Assembly (NCBI RefSeq): GCF_031143425.1
Contig: NC_090444.1
Span: 1,354,396,323-1,354,460,322 of the forward strand
Source: Pleurodeles waltl
Taxonomy: Eukaryota; Chordata; Amphibia; Caudata; Salamandridae
Direction of reading: 5' to 3'
Length of the DNA stretch: 64,000 bases
Shown piece after piece: positions 24,591 through 34,425 of this stretch (positions within the stretch are counted from its first letter, which is position 1; every line of letters begins with the position of its first letter). The position numbers and the translations under genes were made by a program. The notes beneath the pieces were generated by a model, which worked only from the letters and a program-made list of their open reading frames with translations, made no database searches and was not told the origin of the DNA.

Positions 24591-25081
24591 CGTCGCTTCC
24601 AGACCGAGGTCACAGCAGCACTTGCAGTGTAGGTCCTCTCCTGTCGAAGGTCAGGTATTGAGTGATTGAATAGATAGAAAATGGCAGTGACATCTGTGGC
24701 GGTGACGTCCACGGCAGTGCGTATCATCAACGCCGGCGCACTTGTTCATTGGCTCCTGGGACCCATAGGGTCCAATGTTAACCAATGCTGCATTGCGCCG
24801 CGGTCTACCACCGCTTACCGCGACAGTGTGCAACGCCAGAGCAGTTACCTCACAATACCATTGTCCCAGTTTAGAGGTCAGGCAGCCGCCATTTCAGGGG
24901 CCCACATGGCTTCATTTACTTCTGCGTCACACATAGCTAGGCCTACACTCAACACACATACAGGAATGGTTTTGTGTTTGGTGTCGTGTTCTGTGTATCT
25001 GTGGGTACATACCTGGAAATTTGTTGACTCTGTGGTCGCTGTTGACCTTCCTAGGCACCGTCAGCTGGGACAATTGAGAAG
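24591..25081. promoter_or_regulatory. Bidirectional promoter candidate (Harbinger B)
   Basis: This is the counterpart of the spacer in copies A and C. It keeps the inverted GCCATTTTC and AAATGGCGGC motifs and CCAAT-type boxes around 24740-24790. No gene lies within it. Confidence 0.38.
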
Positions 25082-26079
25082 ATGCCGGTGTACCGACCGC
25101 TGGTGGACCTGTTGACAATGGAGGAGCGACATTTAATAATCACCTACAGGTTTGACCGTGCCACAATCCAGGAACTATGTACCCAGTTGGAGCCAAACCT
25201 GATGTCACCAATCCGCCATCCCACTGAAATCCCCCCTGACGTTCAGGTGCTGTCAGTGCTCTATTTCCTTGCAAGTGGGTCTTTTAAGACAACAGTGGCC
25301 ATGGCATCAGGGATGTCCCACCCTATGTTTTCCAACGTGTTGTCCAGAGTGTTGGCTGCCCTGCTGAAACATGTAAGGAGATACATCATTTTCCCTGAGG
25401 TGGAGGATTTGCCTACAGTGAAAGGTGACTTCTATGCCCTTGGACATATCCCCAACATCATAGGTACTATTGATGGGACCCATGTAGCTCTGGTCCCCCC
25501 CCCACCCCTCTCCACAGGAGTGAACAGGTGTACAGGAACCGGAAGAGTTATCATTCCATGAATGTGCAGATGGTATGTTTGGCAGACCAGTACATCTCCC
25601 AGGTAAATGCTATGTTCCCTGGCTCAGTGCATGACGCCTACATCCTGCGGAATACCCTTATATGATGGGTCAACTCCAGAGGCACCGTGTGTGGCTATTA
25701 GGGGACTCTGGTTACCCCAACCTGTCCTGGCTACTGACCCCAGTGAGGAATCCCAGGACCAGGGCAGAGGAACGCTACAATGAGGCCCATGGGCGGACTA
25801 GGAGGGTGATCGAAAGCACCTTCAGCCTCCTGAAGGCCAGGTTCAGGTGCCTCCATATGACAGGTGGATCCCTATTCTACTCACCGAAGAAGGTGTGCCA
25901 GATCATCATCGCCTGCTCGATGCTTCACAATCTTGCTTTGCGACGCCAGGTGCCTTTTCTGCAGGAGGATGGTCCAGATGACGGTGGCAGCTGTGGAGCC
26001 TGTGGACAGTGATGAGGAGGAAGCTGAGGAAGAAGACAATGACAGCAGGGAGTCAGTCATACAGCAATATTTCCAGTGA
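25082..26079 (+). pseudogene. Harbinger B HARBI1-like transposase
   Basis: Plus strand here because the element is inverted. The first part (25082-25561) carries RATIQELCTQLEPNLMSPIR and IIGTIDGTHVALV. The second (25662-26079) carries LLGDSGYPNLSWLL and VIESTFSLLKARF plus an acidic tail. A run of C at about 25495-25504 shifts the frame just after the first catalytic Asp, at the same place as in copy A. A second short loss near 25655 removes residues before the second Asp motif. Confidence 0.85.
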
Positions 26080-26561
26080 CACACAGGTGAGAACATTTTC
26101 ATTTTTACCATTACATTCACTGTCACACGTCTTCCTCTATCCTGTGTGTAATTTCATAGCATTATTTGGTAACTGAGTTGTACCTTTCCATTATGGTTTC
26201 ACAGGTATGGTTACCAACGTGTGTTATCTGCTTGAATCCTTCAAGGACTTGTGATGAGTGACATAGGTATGTTGGCTTTACAACTAGAAACGCATTTAGA
26301 CACTGTCATTGATAATACATTTGACCAAATCACAGACTGACTCCAGATTTTTTTGTGGTTCAAGGGTGTTTATTGAAGTGCTCAAAAATGGAGGGGGGTT
26401 GTACTATGGTGATGGGGGACGGTGGAGGAATGTCCATGGCAGAGTCCAGTCCATTGGTCACACAGGTGCACTGGCCATATGGGCAAAGGAAGTGGAGCTG
26501 GGGCAGTTAAAGTATGGACAGGGTAACAAAGTGGGACAGTGGGAAGACAATCAGGGTGGTC

Positions 26562-27030
26562 TCATTTCCTGGCGGGGGTCTTGCCATCTTGCTCTGTCCT
26601 GTTCCTGGATATCAGGGACCGCTTGCGGGGTGGTTCTCTGTCTGCAGGGGATGGGGTGCTGGTGTGGTGGTTCTGTGGCGGGGCGTCCTGTCCACTAGCG
26701 CCGGCGGAGGTGGTGGGCAGTTCATCGTCCTGGCTAGTGTCAGGGGCCCCTTGGAGTGCCACGGTGTCCCTCAAGGTCTGCTGTATGTCCTTCAGCACCC
26801 CTACGATGGTGCCCAGGGCAGAGGTGATGGTCCTGAGCTCCTCCCTGAACCCCAAATACTGTTCCTCCTGCAGGCGCTGGGTGTCCTGAAACTTGGCCAG
26901 GACCGTCGCCATCGTCTCCTGGGAGTGGTGGTATGTTCCCATGATGGAGGATAGGGCCTCGTGGAGAGTGGGTCCCCTTGGCCTGTCCGCCCCCTGTCGC
27001 ACAGCAGCCCTCCCAGTTCCCCTGTGATCC
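26562..27030 (-). pseudogene. Harbinger B gene 1, 3' part of exon 2
   Basis: Only the second half of exon 2 remains, open from 27030 to the stop at 26562. It encodes LHEALSSIMGTYHHSQETMA, a helical stretch and the basic PPRKRSL end. Exon 1 with the Myb/SANT domain is lost. A downstream AATAAA is present on the minus strand near 26370. Confidence 0.75.
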
Positions 27031-27486
27031 TGTGCCTCTTTTGGGAAATGTTCACTGGAAAGTGTAGGGATAGACTCCTCACACTCTCTGGAAAAGATGC
27101 AGAATCCTATCACCTCATGAAGGCTACCCTGATTGAGGGCTTTGGATTCTCAACTTGTGTGTCAAGACAAGGGCACAGTGCAAGGCTCAGGGTGAAAAAG
27201 TGGTGCTGGAGCCTGGAAAAAGGGCCCAACCCTCCAAGAGAATAGGAAAGAAGACTGGGGAACCAGCTTCCACACAACAAGAGAAAGAGAACCTCTCTTC
27301 CCAGGAAGAAGTTCTGCCCTCTGAGGAAACTGAGCCCATGGAGTTAGAACCTTATCAGGTTGAGCTCCTAGGCCCAGGGGGACCCACAAGGGAACAGTTG
27401 TGTAAGGGGCAAGAAACATGTCCCTCTCTTGAAGGCCTTAGGCAACAAGCTGCTGAAGATTCCAAAGGAAAAACAACAGGAACACA
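27031..27486 (+). pseudogene. Gag and pre-integrase remnant of element 2
   Basis: The first 130 bases encode a capsid segment (GKDAESYHLMKATLIEGFGF) matching DADYYNILKSALLGGFGL in the gag of element 4. After 27160 the homology to gag ends, and a Glu/Gln-rich linker leads towards the integrase. Most of capsid, the zinc knuckle and protease are therefore deleted. The linker stops at MITE 1. Confidence 0.7.
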
Positions 27487-27489
27487 TAG

Positions 27490-28084
27490 GGGGTCAGTCC
27501 GACCCTGGCGGTCATGGACCGCCAGGGCCGGGGACCGCGGGAGTACCGCCAACAGGCTGGTGGTGCTCCCAAAGGCATTCTGACCGCAGCAGTACAGCCG
27601 CGGTCAGAAACGGAAAACCGGCGGTGTACCGTCGGTTTTCCGCTGCCCTGGGGAATCCTCCATGGGATTCCGACCGCCATCCTGTTCCTGGCGGTTTTGG
27701 CCGCCAGGAACAGGATGGCGGTATGGGGTGTCGTGGGGCCCCTGGGGGCTCCTGCAGTGCCCATGCCAATGGCATGGGCACTGCAGGGGCCCCCGTAACA
27801 GGGCCCTACCATGATTTTCAGTGTCTGCCATGCAGACACTGAAAATCGCGACGGGTGCAACTGCACCCGTCGCACCCCTTCCACTCCGCCGGCTCCATTC
27901 GGAGCCGGCATCCTTGTGGAAGGGTGTTTCCCGCTGGGCTGGCGGGCGGCCTTCTGGCGGTCACCCGCCAGCCCAGCGGGAAACCCAGAATACCTGCGGC
28001 GGTCTTGTGACCGCGCAGCGGTATTCTGGCGGCTCCCACCGGCCCTGCGGATACCGCGGCCGGCGGGAGTCAGAATGACCCCCC
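27490..28084 (+). mobile_element. Hairpin-chain MITE 1
   Basis: 595 bp flanked by TAG (27487-27489 and 28085-28087). The ends are GGGGTCAGTCCGACC and a right end that reverse-complements to GGGGGGTCATTCTGAC. The interior is a series of short palindromes, each self-complementary. Examples are CCCTGGCGGTC/GACCGCCAGGG at about 27503-27527, a 35-bp one at 27813-27847 (GATTTTC...GAAAATC), GCGACGGGTGC/GCACCCGTCGC at 27847-27872 and GCCGGCTCC/GGAGCCGGC at 27888-27909. Removing the insert with one TAG restores an open integrase frame. Open frames inside it are GC-rich artefacts. Confidence 0.88.
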
Positions 28085-28087
28085 TAG

Positions 28088-28234
28088 AGTCTATTGGGAA
28101 GATGGACTCCTTTACACTGAGGCAAGAGATCATAAACCTGGTGCCACTAGGAGAGTGGTAGTGCCTCAGGAGTTTAGGGAGTTCATTCTGACCTTAGCTC
28201 ATGATATTCCTCTTGCTGGGCATTTGGGACAGAC
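28088..28234 (+). pseudogene. Integrase N-terminus of element 2, first piece
   Basis: It encodes the start of the integrase zinc domain (VVPQEFREFILTLAHDIPLA then GHLGQTK), equivalent to [20 protein letters not shown] in element 1. Both zinc-binding His are here. It is sandwiched between MITE 1 and MITE 2. Confidence 0.8.
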
Positions 28235-28237
28235 TAA

Positions 28238-28804
28238 GGGCCTGATTCCGAGGCCGGCGGGTGGCCATTCAGGCTTTCCCGCTGGGCTGGCGGGCGACCG
28301 CCAGGAGGCCGCCCGCCAGCCCAGCGGGAAACCCCTCCCCACGAGGAAGCCGGCTCCGAATGGAGCCGGCGGAGTGGGTATGTGCGACGGGTGCAGTTTG
28401 CACCCGTCGCGTATTTCAGTGTCTGCATTGCAGACACTGAAATACTTTGTGGGGCCCTCTTACGGGGGCCCCTGCAGTGCCCATGCCATGGGCATGGGCA
28501 CTGCAGGGGCCCCCAGGGGCCCCGCAGCACCCCCTACCGCCATCCTGTTCCTGGCGGGAGACCCGCCAGGAACAGGATGGCGGTAGGGGGTGTCAGAATC
28601 CCCATGGCGGCGGAGCGCGCTCCGCCGCCATGGAGGATTCTGTAGGGCAGTGGTAAACCGGCGGGAGACCGCCGGTTTACCCTTTCTGGCCGCGGCTGAA
28701 CCGCCACGGTCAGAATGCCCTTGGGAGCACCGCCAGCCTGTTGGCGGTGCTCCCGTGGTCGGTGACCCTGGCGGTCACCGGCCGCCAGGGTCAGAATGAC
28801 CCCC
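28238..28804 (-). mobile_element. Hairpin-chain MITE 2 (inverse orientation)
   Basis: 567 bp flanked by TAA (28235-28237 and 28805-28807). It holds the same palindromes as MITE 1 in the reverse order: CCCGCTGGGCTGGCGG arms, then GCCGGCTCC arms at 28349-28370, GCGACGGGTGC arms, the GTATTTCAGTG palindrome at 28411-28445, the CAGTGCCCATGCC arms and the CCGCCATCCTGTTCC arms. The right end reverse-complements to GGGGGTCATTCTGACC, like the Harbinger ends. The left end is GGGCCTGATTCCGAG, a diverged form. Removing it with one TAA keeps the integrase frame. Confidence 0.88.
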
Positions 28805-28807
28805 TAA

Positions 28808-29938
28808 GACTTGGGAGAGATTAGTCAACCGTTTCTATTGGCCCAACATGTCCCAGAAGGTCAAGGAGATTTGTGTCTCCTGTGCCACCTGTCAAGCCAG
28901 TGGTAAGACAGGTGGACACCCAAAGGCCCCCTCATTCCACTTCCAGTGGTGGGGGTCCCCTCTGAAAGAGTGGGTGTGGACATAGTGGGTCCACTTGAAC
29001 CTCCCACAGCCTCAGGGAACCAATACATACTAGTAGTAGTGGATCATGCTACTAGATACCCTGAAGCAATTCCCCTTAGGTCCACTACTGCCCCTGCAGT
29101 AGCTAAAGCACTCATTGGTATTTTTACCAGAGTGGGATTTCCTAAGGAGGTGGTGTCTGACAGAGGTCCCAACTTCATGTCAGCATACCTGAAGCATATG
29201 TGGAATGAGTGTGGGGTGACTTACAAATTCACCACACCATACCATCCAGAAACCAATGGTCTAGTAAAAAGATTTAAAAAGACATTGAAAGGCATGATCA
29301 TGGAGCTCCCGGAAAAACTCAAAAGGAGATGGGATGTCATCTTGCCATGTCTGCTTTTCGCTTACAGAGAGGTGCCTCAGAAGGGAGTAGGGTTTTCCCC
29401 CTTTGAACTTCTGTTTGGCCATCCTGTCAGGGGACCACTAGCTCTTGTAAATGAAGGTTGGGAGAGACCTCTTCATGAGCCTAAACAAGATATAGTGGAC
29501 TATGTACTAGGCCTATGTTCAAGGATGGCAGAGTACATGGACAAGGCAAGTAAAAACCTTGAGGCCAGCCAACAGCTCCAGAAGATGTGGTATGACCAAA
29601 AGGCTGCTATGGTTGAATTTCAGACAGGGCAGAAAGTCTGGGTTCTGGAGCCTGTAGCTCCCAGGGCACTTCAGGACAGATGGAGTGGCCCTTACCCAGT
29701 GCTAGAAAGGAAGAGTCAGGTCACCTACCTGGTAGACCTAGGCAATAGCAGGACCCCCAAAAGGGTGATCCATGTGAACCGCCTCAAACTCTTCCATGAC
29801 AGGGCAGATGTGAATCTGTTGATGGTAACAGATGAGGGCCAGAAAGCCGAGAGTGAACCTCTCCCTGATCTCCTCTCCACAGACCCTAAAGATGGTTCAG
29901 TTGATGGAGTGATCTATTCAGACACCCTCTCTGGCTAA
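28808..29938 (+). pseudogene. Integrase of element 2 (catalytic Glu replaced by Lys)
   Basis: The first bases encode the zinc-domain cysteines (CVSCATCQASG). A frameshift near 28938 leads into the frame opening at 28946. Counted from there, D12 (VGVDIVGPL) and D72 (VSDRGPNF) are present. The third catalytic position, residue 108, is K in NGLVKRFKK (codon 29267-29269) instead of E. A GPY/F-like module follows (RWSGPYPVL) with VIHVNRLKLFHD. The frame ends at TAA 29936-29938, but the downstream RT is in the same frame, so a single stop separates the two. Confidence 0.85.
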
Positions 29939-31354
29939 CAGCAATCTGACTGTAGGAAGGTCCTGCAACAGTTTGCTGAGCTCTTTTCCCTAACCCCTGG
30001 TCAGACACACCTGTGTACCCATGATGTGGACACAGAAGACAGCATCCCTGTCAAAAACAAACTTTTCAGACACTCTGACCAAGTTAAGGAAAGCATCAAA
30101 GTGGAAGTCTACAAGATGCTGGAATTGGGTGTCATTGAGCACTCTGACAGCCCCTGGGCTAGCCCAGTGGTCTTAGTCCCCAAACCTCACACCAAAGATG
30201 GAAAGAGAGAGATTAGGTTCTGTGTGGACTACAGAGGACTTAATTCTGTCACCAAGACAGATGCCCATCCCATTCCAAGGGCAGATGAATTAATTGATAA
30301 GCTAGGTGCTGCCAGATACTTAAGTACCTTTGACTTGACAGCAGGGTACTGGCAAAACAAAATGGCACCAGGAGCAAATGAAAAGACAGCATTCTCCACA
30401 CCTGATGGGCACTATCAGTTCACTATGATGCCCTTTGGTTTTAAGAATGCCCCTGCCACCTTCACAAGGTTGGTGAATCAAGTCCTTGCTGGCTTAGAGT
30501 CCTTTAGTGCAGCTTATCTTGACGATATTGCTGTCTTTAGCTCCAGCTGGCAGGATCACCTAGTCCACCTGAAGAAGGTTTTGAAGGCCCTGCAAGCAGC
30601 AGGCCTCTCTATCAAGGCATCCAAATGTCAGATAGGGCAGGGAACTGTGGTTTACTTGGGACACCTGGTAGGTGGAGGCCAAGTTCAGCCACTCCAGCCC
30701 AAGATCCAGACTATTCTGGACTGGGCAGCCCCAAACACCCAGACTCAAGTCAGGGCATTCCTTGGCTTGACTGGGTACTACAGGAGGTTTGTGAAGGGAT
30801 ATGGTTCAATAGTGACACCCCTCACAGAACTTACCTCCAAGAAAATGCCCAAGAAGGTAAACTGGACTGTAGAATGCCAACAGGCCTTTGACACCCTGAA
30901 ACAAGCTATGTGCACAGCACCAGTTCTCGAAGCTCCAGATTACTCCAAGCAGTTCATTGTGCAGACTGATGCCTTTGAACATGGAATAGGGGCAGTTTTG
31001 TCCCAAACAGATGATGATGGCCTTAACCAGCCTGTTGCTTTCATTAGCAGGAGGGTACTCCCCAGGGAGCAGCGTTGGAGTACCATTGAGAGGGAGGCTT
31101 TTGCTGTGGTTTGGTCCCTGAAGAAGCTGAGACCATACCTCTTTTGTACTCACTTTGTAGTTCAGACTGACCACAGACCTCTCAGATCGCTAATGCAAAT
31201 GAAAGGTGAAAATCCAAAACTGTTGAGGTGGTCCATCTCCCTACAGGGAATGGACTTTATAGTGGAACACAGACCTGGGACTGCCCATGCCAATGCAGAT
31301 GGCCTTTCCAGGTTCTTCCACTTAGAAAATGAAGACTCTCTTGGGAAAGGTTAG
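29939..31354 (+). CDS. Reverse transcriptase-RNase H of element 2
   Basis: Open in the same frame as the integrase from just after the TAA at 29936; the first ATG is at 30026. The RT shows REIRFCVDYRGLNSVTKTDA, STFDLTAGYWQNKMAPG and the active site SAAYLDDIAVFSSSW. A tether (FLGLTGYYRRFVKGYGS) follows. RNase H has VQTDAFEHGIGAVLSQ, TIEREAFAVVWSL and VQTDHRPLRSLM, then HANADGLSRFF near the end. All expected catalytic residues are present. The stop at 31352-31354 lies just before the polypurine tract. This is the best-preserved enzyme region of the window apart from element 1. Confidence 0.87.
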   Translation, partial: QQSDCRKVLQQFAELFSLTPGQTHLCTHDVDTEDSIPVKNKLFRHSDQVKESIKVEVYKMLELGVIEHSDSPWASPVVLVPKPHTKDGKREIRFCVDYRGLNSVTKTDAHPIPRADELIDKLGAARYLSTFDLTAGYWQNKMAPGANEKTAFSTPDGHYQFTMMPFGFKNAPATFTRLVNQVLAGLESFSAAYLDDIAVFSSSWQDHLVHLKKVLKALQAAGLSIKASKCQIGQGTVVYLGHLVGGGQVQPLQPKIQTILDWAAPNTQTQVRAFLGLTGYYRRFVKGYGSIVTPLTELTSKKMPKKVNWTVECQQAFDTLKQAMCTAPVLEAPDYSKQFIVQTDAFEHGIGAVLSQTDDDGLNQPVAFISRRVLPREQRWSTIEREAFAVVWSLKKLRPYLFCTHFVVQTDHRPLRSLMQMKGENPKLLRWSISLQGMDFIVEHRPGTAHANADGLSRFFHLENEDSLGKG

Positions 31355-31372
31355 TCTCATCCTCTTTCATAT

Positions 31373-31387
31373 GGGGGGGGGGGGGGG
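31373..31387 (+). other. Polypurine tract of element 2 (G15)
   Basis: Fifteen consecutive G, then TTG, directly precede the 3' LTR start TGTAAGG at 31391. The position fits the plus-strand primer. Confidence 0.7.
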
Positions 31388-31390
31388 TTG

Positions 31391-34051
31391 TGTAAGGAAA
31401 TGCCTCCTTGGCATGGTTACCCCGACTTTTTGCCTTTGCTGATGCCAAGTTATGATTTGAAAGTGTGCTGAGGCCTGCTAATCAGGCCGCAGCACCAGTG
31501 TTCTTTCCCTTACCTGTACCTTTGTTTCCACAATTGGCACACCCTGGCATCCAGGTAAATCCCTTGTAACTGGTACCCCTGGTAAAAGGGTCCTGATGCC
31601 AGGGAAGGTCTCTAAGGGCTGCAACATATCTTATGCCACCCTGGAGACCCCTCACTCAGCACAGACACACTGCTTGCCAGCTTGTGTGTGCTGGTGGGGA
31701 GAAAATGACTAAGTCGACATGGCACTCCCCTCAGGGTGCCATGCCAACCTCACACTGCCTATGGCATAGATAAGTCACCCCTTTAGCAGGCCTTACAGCC
31801 CTAAGGCAGGGTGCACTATACCATAGGTGAGGGAATAGGTGCATGAGCACTATGCTCCTACAGTGTCTAAGCAAAACCTTAGACATTGTAAGTGCAGGGT
31901 AGCCATAAGAGTATATGGTCTGGGAGTCTGTCAAACACAAACTCCACAGCACCATAATGGCTACACTGAAAACTGGGAAGTTTGGTATCAAACTTCTCAG
32001 CACAATAAATGCACACTGATGACAGAGTATATTTTATTGTAAAATACACCCCAGAGGGCATCTTAGAGATGCCCCCTGAACCCATACCCGACTTCCAGTG
32101 TGGGCTGACTAGTTTTAGCAGCCTGCCACACACCAGACATGTTGCTGGCCACATGGGGAGAGTGCCTTTGTCACTCTGTGGCTAGTAACAAAGCCTGTAC
32201 TGGGTGGAGGTGCTTCTCACCTCCCCCTGCATGAACTGTAACACCTGGCGAAGGCTCACCCCCTTTGTAACTGCACCCAAGGGCACTCCAGCTAGTGGAG
32301 TTGCCCGCCCCCTCCGGCCACGGCCCCACTTTTGGCGGCAAGGCCGGAGGAGATAGTGAGAAAAACAAGGAGGAGTCACTGGCCAGTCAGGACAGCCCCT
32401 AAGGTGTCCTGAGCTGAGGTGACTCTGACTTTTAGAAATCCTCCATCTTGCAGATGGAGGATTCCCCCAATAGGATTAGGGATGTGCCCCCCTCCCCTCA
32501 GGGAGGAGGCACAAAGAGGGTGTAGCCACCCTCAGGGTTAGTAGCCATTGGCTACTAACCCCCAGACCTAAACACACCCCTAAATCGAGTATTTAGGGAC
32601 TCCCAGAACCTAGGAAAATAAATTCCTGCAACCTAAGACGAAGAAGGACTGCTGATCTGAAAGACCTGCAGAGAAGACGGAGACACCAACTGCTTTGGCC
32701 CCAGCTCTACCGGCCTGTCTCCCCACTTCAAGAAAAACTGCAACAGCGACGCGTTCAACAGGGTCCAGTGACCTCTGAAGCCTCAGAGGACTACCCTGCA
32801 TCTAAAAGGACCAAGAACTCCAGAGGACAGCGGCTCTGCTCCAAAGAAGAAACATCTTTGCAACAAAGAAGCAACTTTTAAAGAACACACGTTTCCCGCC
32901 GGAAGCGTGAGACTTTGCACTCTGCACCAGACGCCCCCGGCTCGACCTGCGGAGAACCAACACTACAGGGAGGACTCCCCGGCGACTGCGACCCTGTGAA
33001 TAGCCAGAGTTGACCCCCCTGAGGCCCCCCAGCGACACCTGCAGAGGGAATCCAAAGGCTCCCCCTGACAGCAACTGCCTGCTTCAAAGAACCCAACGCC
33101 TGGTAAAGACACTGCACCCGCAGCCCCCAGGGACCTGAAGGATCTGACCTCCAGTGCAGAAGTAGCCCCCAGGTGGCCTTCTCCCTTGCCCAGGTGGTGG
33201 CTTCCCCGAGGAGCACCCCCCTTGCCTGCCTGCTTCGCTGAAGAGACCCCTTGGTCTCCCATTGAACTCCATTACAAACCCGACGCATGTTTGCACTCTG
33301 CACCCGGCCGCCCCTGTACCGCTGAGGGTGTACTTTTTGTGCTGACTTGTGTCCCCCCCGGTGCCCTACAAAACCCCCCTGGTCTGCCCTCCGAAGACAT
33401 GGGTACTTGCCTGCTGGCAGACTGGAACCGGGGCACCCCCTTCTCCATTGAAGCCTATGTGTTTTGGGCACCACTTTGACCTCTGCACCTGACCAGCCCT
33501 GAGCTGCTGGTGTGGTAACTTTGGGGTTGCTCTGAACCCCCAACGGTGGGCTACCTTGGACCCAACTTTGAACCCTGTAGGTGGTTTACTAACCTGCAAA
33601 ACTAACAAACACTTACCCCCCCCCAGGAACTGTTGAAAATTGCAGTGTCCAGTTTTAAAATAACTTATTGCCATTTGTGTGAAAACTGTATATGCGATTT
33701 TGCTAATTCAAGGTTCCTAAAGTTCCTAAGTCAAATACCTTTCATTTAAAGTATTGTTTGTAAATCTTGAACCTGTGGTTGTTAAAATAAACTAAGAAAA
33801 TATATTTTTCTATATAAAAACCTATTGGCCTGGAATTGTCTTTGAGTGTGTGTTCCTCATTTATTGCCTGTGTGTGTACAACAAATTCTTAACACTACCC
33901 TCTGATAAGCCTAATGCTCGACCACACTACCACAAAATAGAGCATTAGAATTATCTCTTTTTGCCACTATCTTACCTCTAAGGGGAACCCGTGGACTCTG
34001 TGCATGCCATTTCTTACTTTGAAATAGTGCATACAGAGCCAACTTCCTACA
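31391..34051 (+). repeat. 3' LTR of element 2 (2661 bp)
   Basis: It runs from TGTAAGGAAATG to ACTTCCTACA, giving TGT...ACA termini. The first part matches 12378-13436 plus 21920-22032. An AATAAA lies near 33786 in AT-rich sequence, after which a TG-rich stretch and the terminus follow. The GC-rich middle (32600-33500) contains an antisense frame of 221 codons, which I regard as chance. This complete LTR is the reference that reveals the Harbinger A empty site. Confidence 0.9.
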
Positions 34052-34056
34052 GTTTC

Positions 34057-34425
34057 CTACCCTAGTTTTCCAGATAATTCACATTTTTTGTGGTGCAGTG
34101 TTTGAAAAAGTAGGAGGTGAGTACCGCTGGGTTTTGTACTGACATGGGCGGTCCGCTGTTAATTTCTTTGCAGAAACCCTTTTGCCCAGTCTCTCCGGCC
34201 CTGTTAAATAGAAGGATGCGGTGGCTGCTGAATGAGGCAGCTATTAATACCTCCAGGTTTGCCGCTCATTCTTTGAGGTGCGCTATGGCGTCTAAGTGTT
34301 TTTCCTTGGGTTCGCGTCTTGAGGACATTTTAAAGGAGGTTGATTGGTCATCTGAGTCCACATTTAAATCATTTTACTATAAGCCTATTGTGGATATTGC
34401 TTCAGTTGTGGTGGCTCAGCTTTAA
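34057..34425 (+). pseudogene. DIRS tyrosine recombinase, C-terminal part
   Basis: The frame of the split recombinase resumes after the second GTTTC. The frame 34117-34425 contains FAAHSLRCAMASKCF, corresponding to the HxxR box, and ends with FKSFYYKPIVD, which has the candidate nucleophile tyrosine. One stop lies near 34110. The enzyme would join circular element DNA into the target without an integrase. Confidence 0.78.

Larger units (their letters stand above)
22033..27030 (-). mobile_element. Harbinger B, partial copy in inverse orientation
   Basis: It is homologous to 15025-20031 of Harbinger A but reversed, so A and B form an inverted pair with arms of about 5 kb and a 2-kb spacer. Both terminal repeats, exon 1 of gene 1 and the minisatellite end are absent. 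The left edge lies inside the 48-bp repeat and abuts LTR sequence; the right edge abuts gag of element 2. The flanking losses point to deletions at both sides rather than a clean insertion. Confidence 0.88.
12378..34051 (+). mobile_element. Gmr1-like LTR retrotransposon element 2 (nested, with four inserts)
   Basis: Both LTR ends are visible: TGTAGGGAAATG at 12378 and ...CTTCCTACA at 34051. They are flanked by the 5-bp duplication GTTTC (12373-12377 and 34052-34056). The internal region runs gag remnant, integrase, RT, RNase H. Four inserts inflate it: Harbinger A, partial Harbinger B, MITE 1 and MITE 2. Over the first few hundred bases the two LTRs differ at roughly 5 percent of positions by eye, so insertion was not recent. 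The rest of the 5' LTR, the primer-binding site and most of gag-protease are missing, probably deleted together with the ends of Harbinger B. Confidence 0.9.

Noticed and set aside
27438..28133. 231-codon and other frames across MITE 1 (and similar ones in MITE 2 and 3)
   Set aside because: The palindromic GC-rich sequence lacks stops in several frames on both strands. No protein logic, and it crosses the insertion boundaries.
32878..33543. 221-codon minus-strand frame inside the 3' LTR of element 2
   Set aside because: Antisense to the element, in GC-rich LTR sequence, with no recognisable motif. The corresponding 5' LTR part is missing, so conservation cannot be tested.
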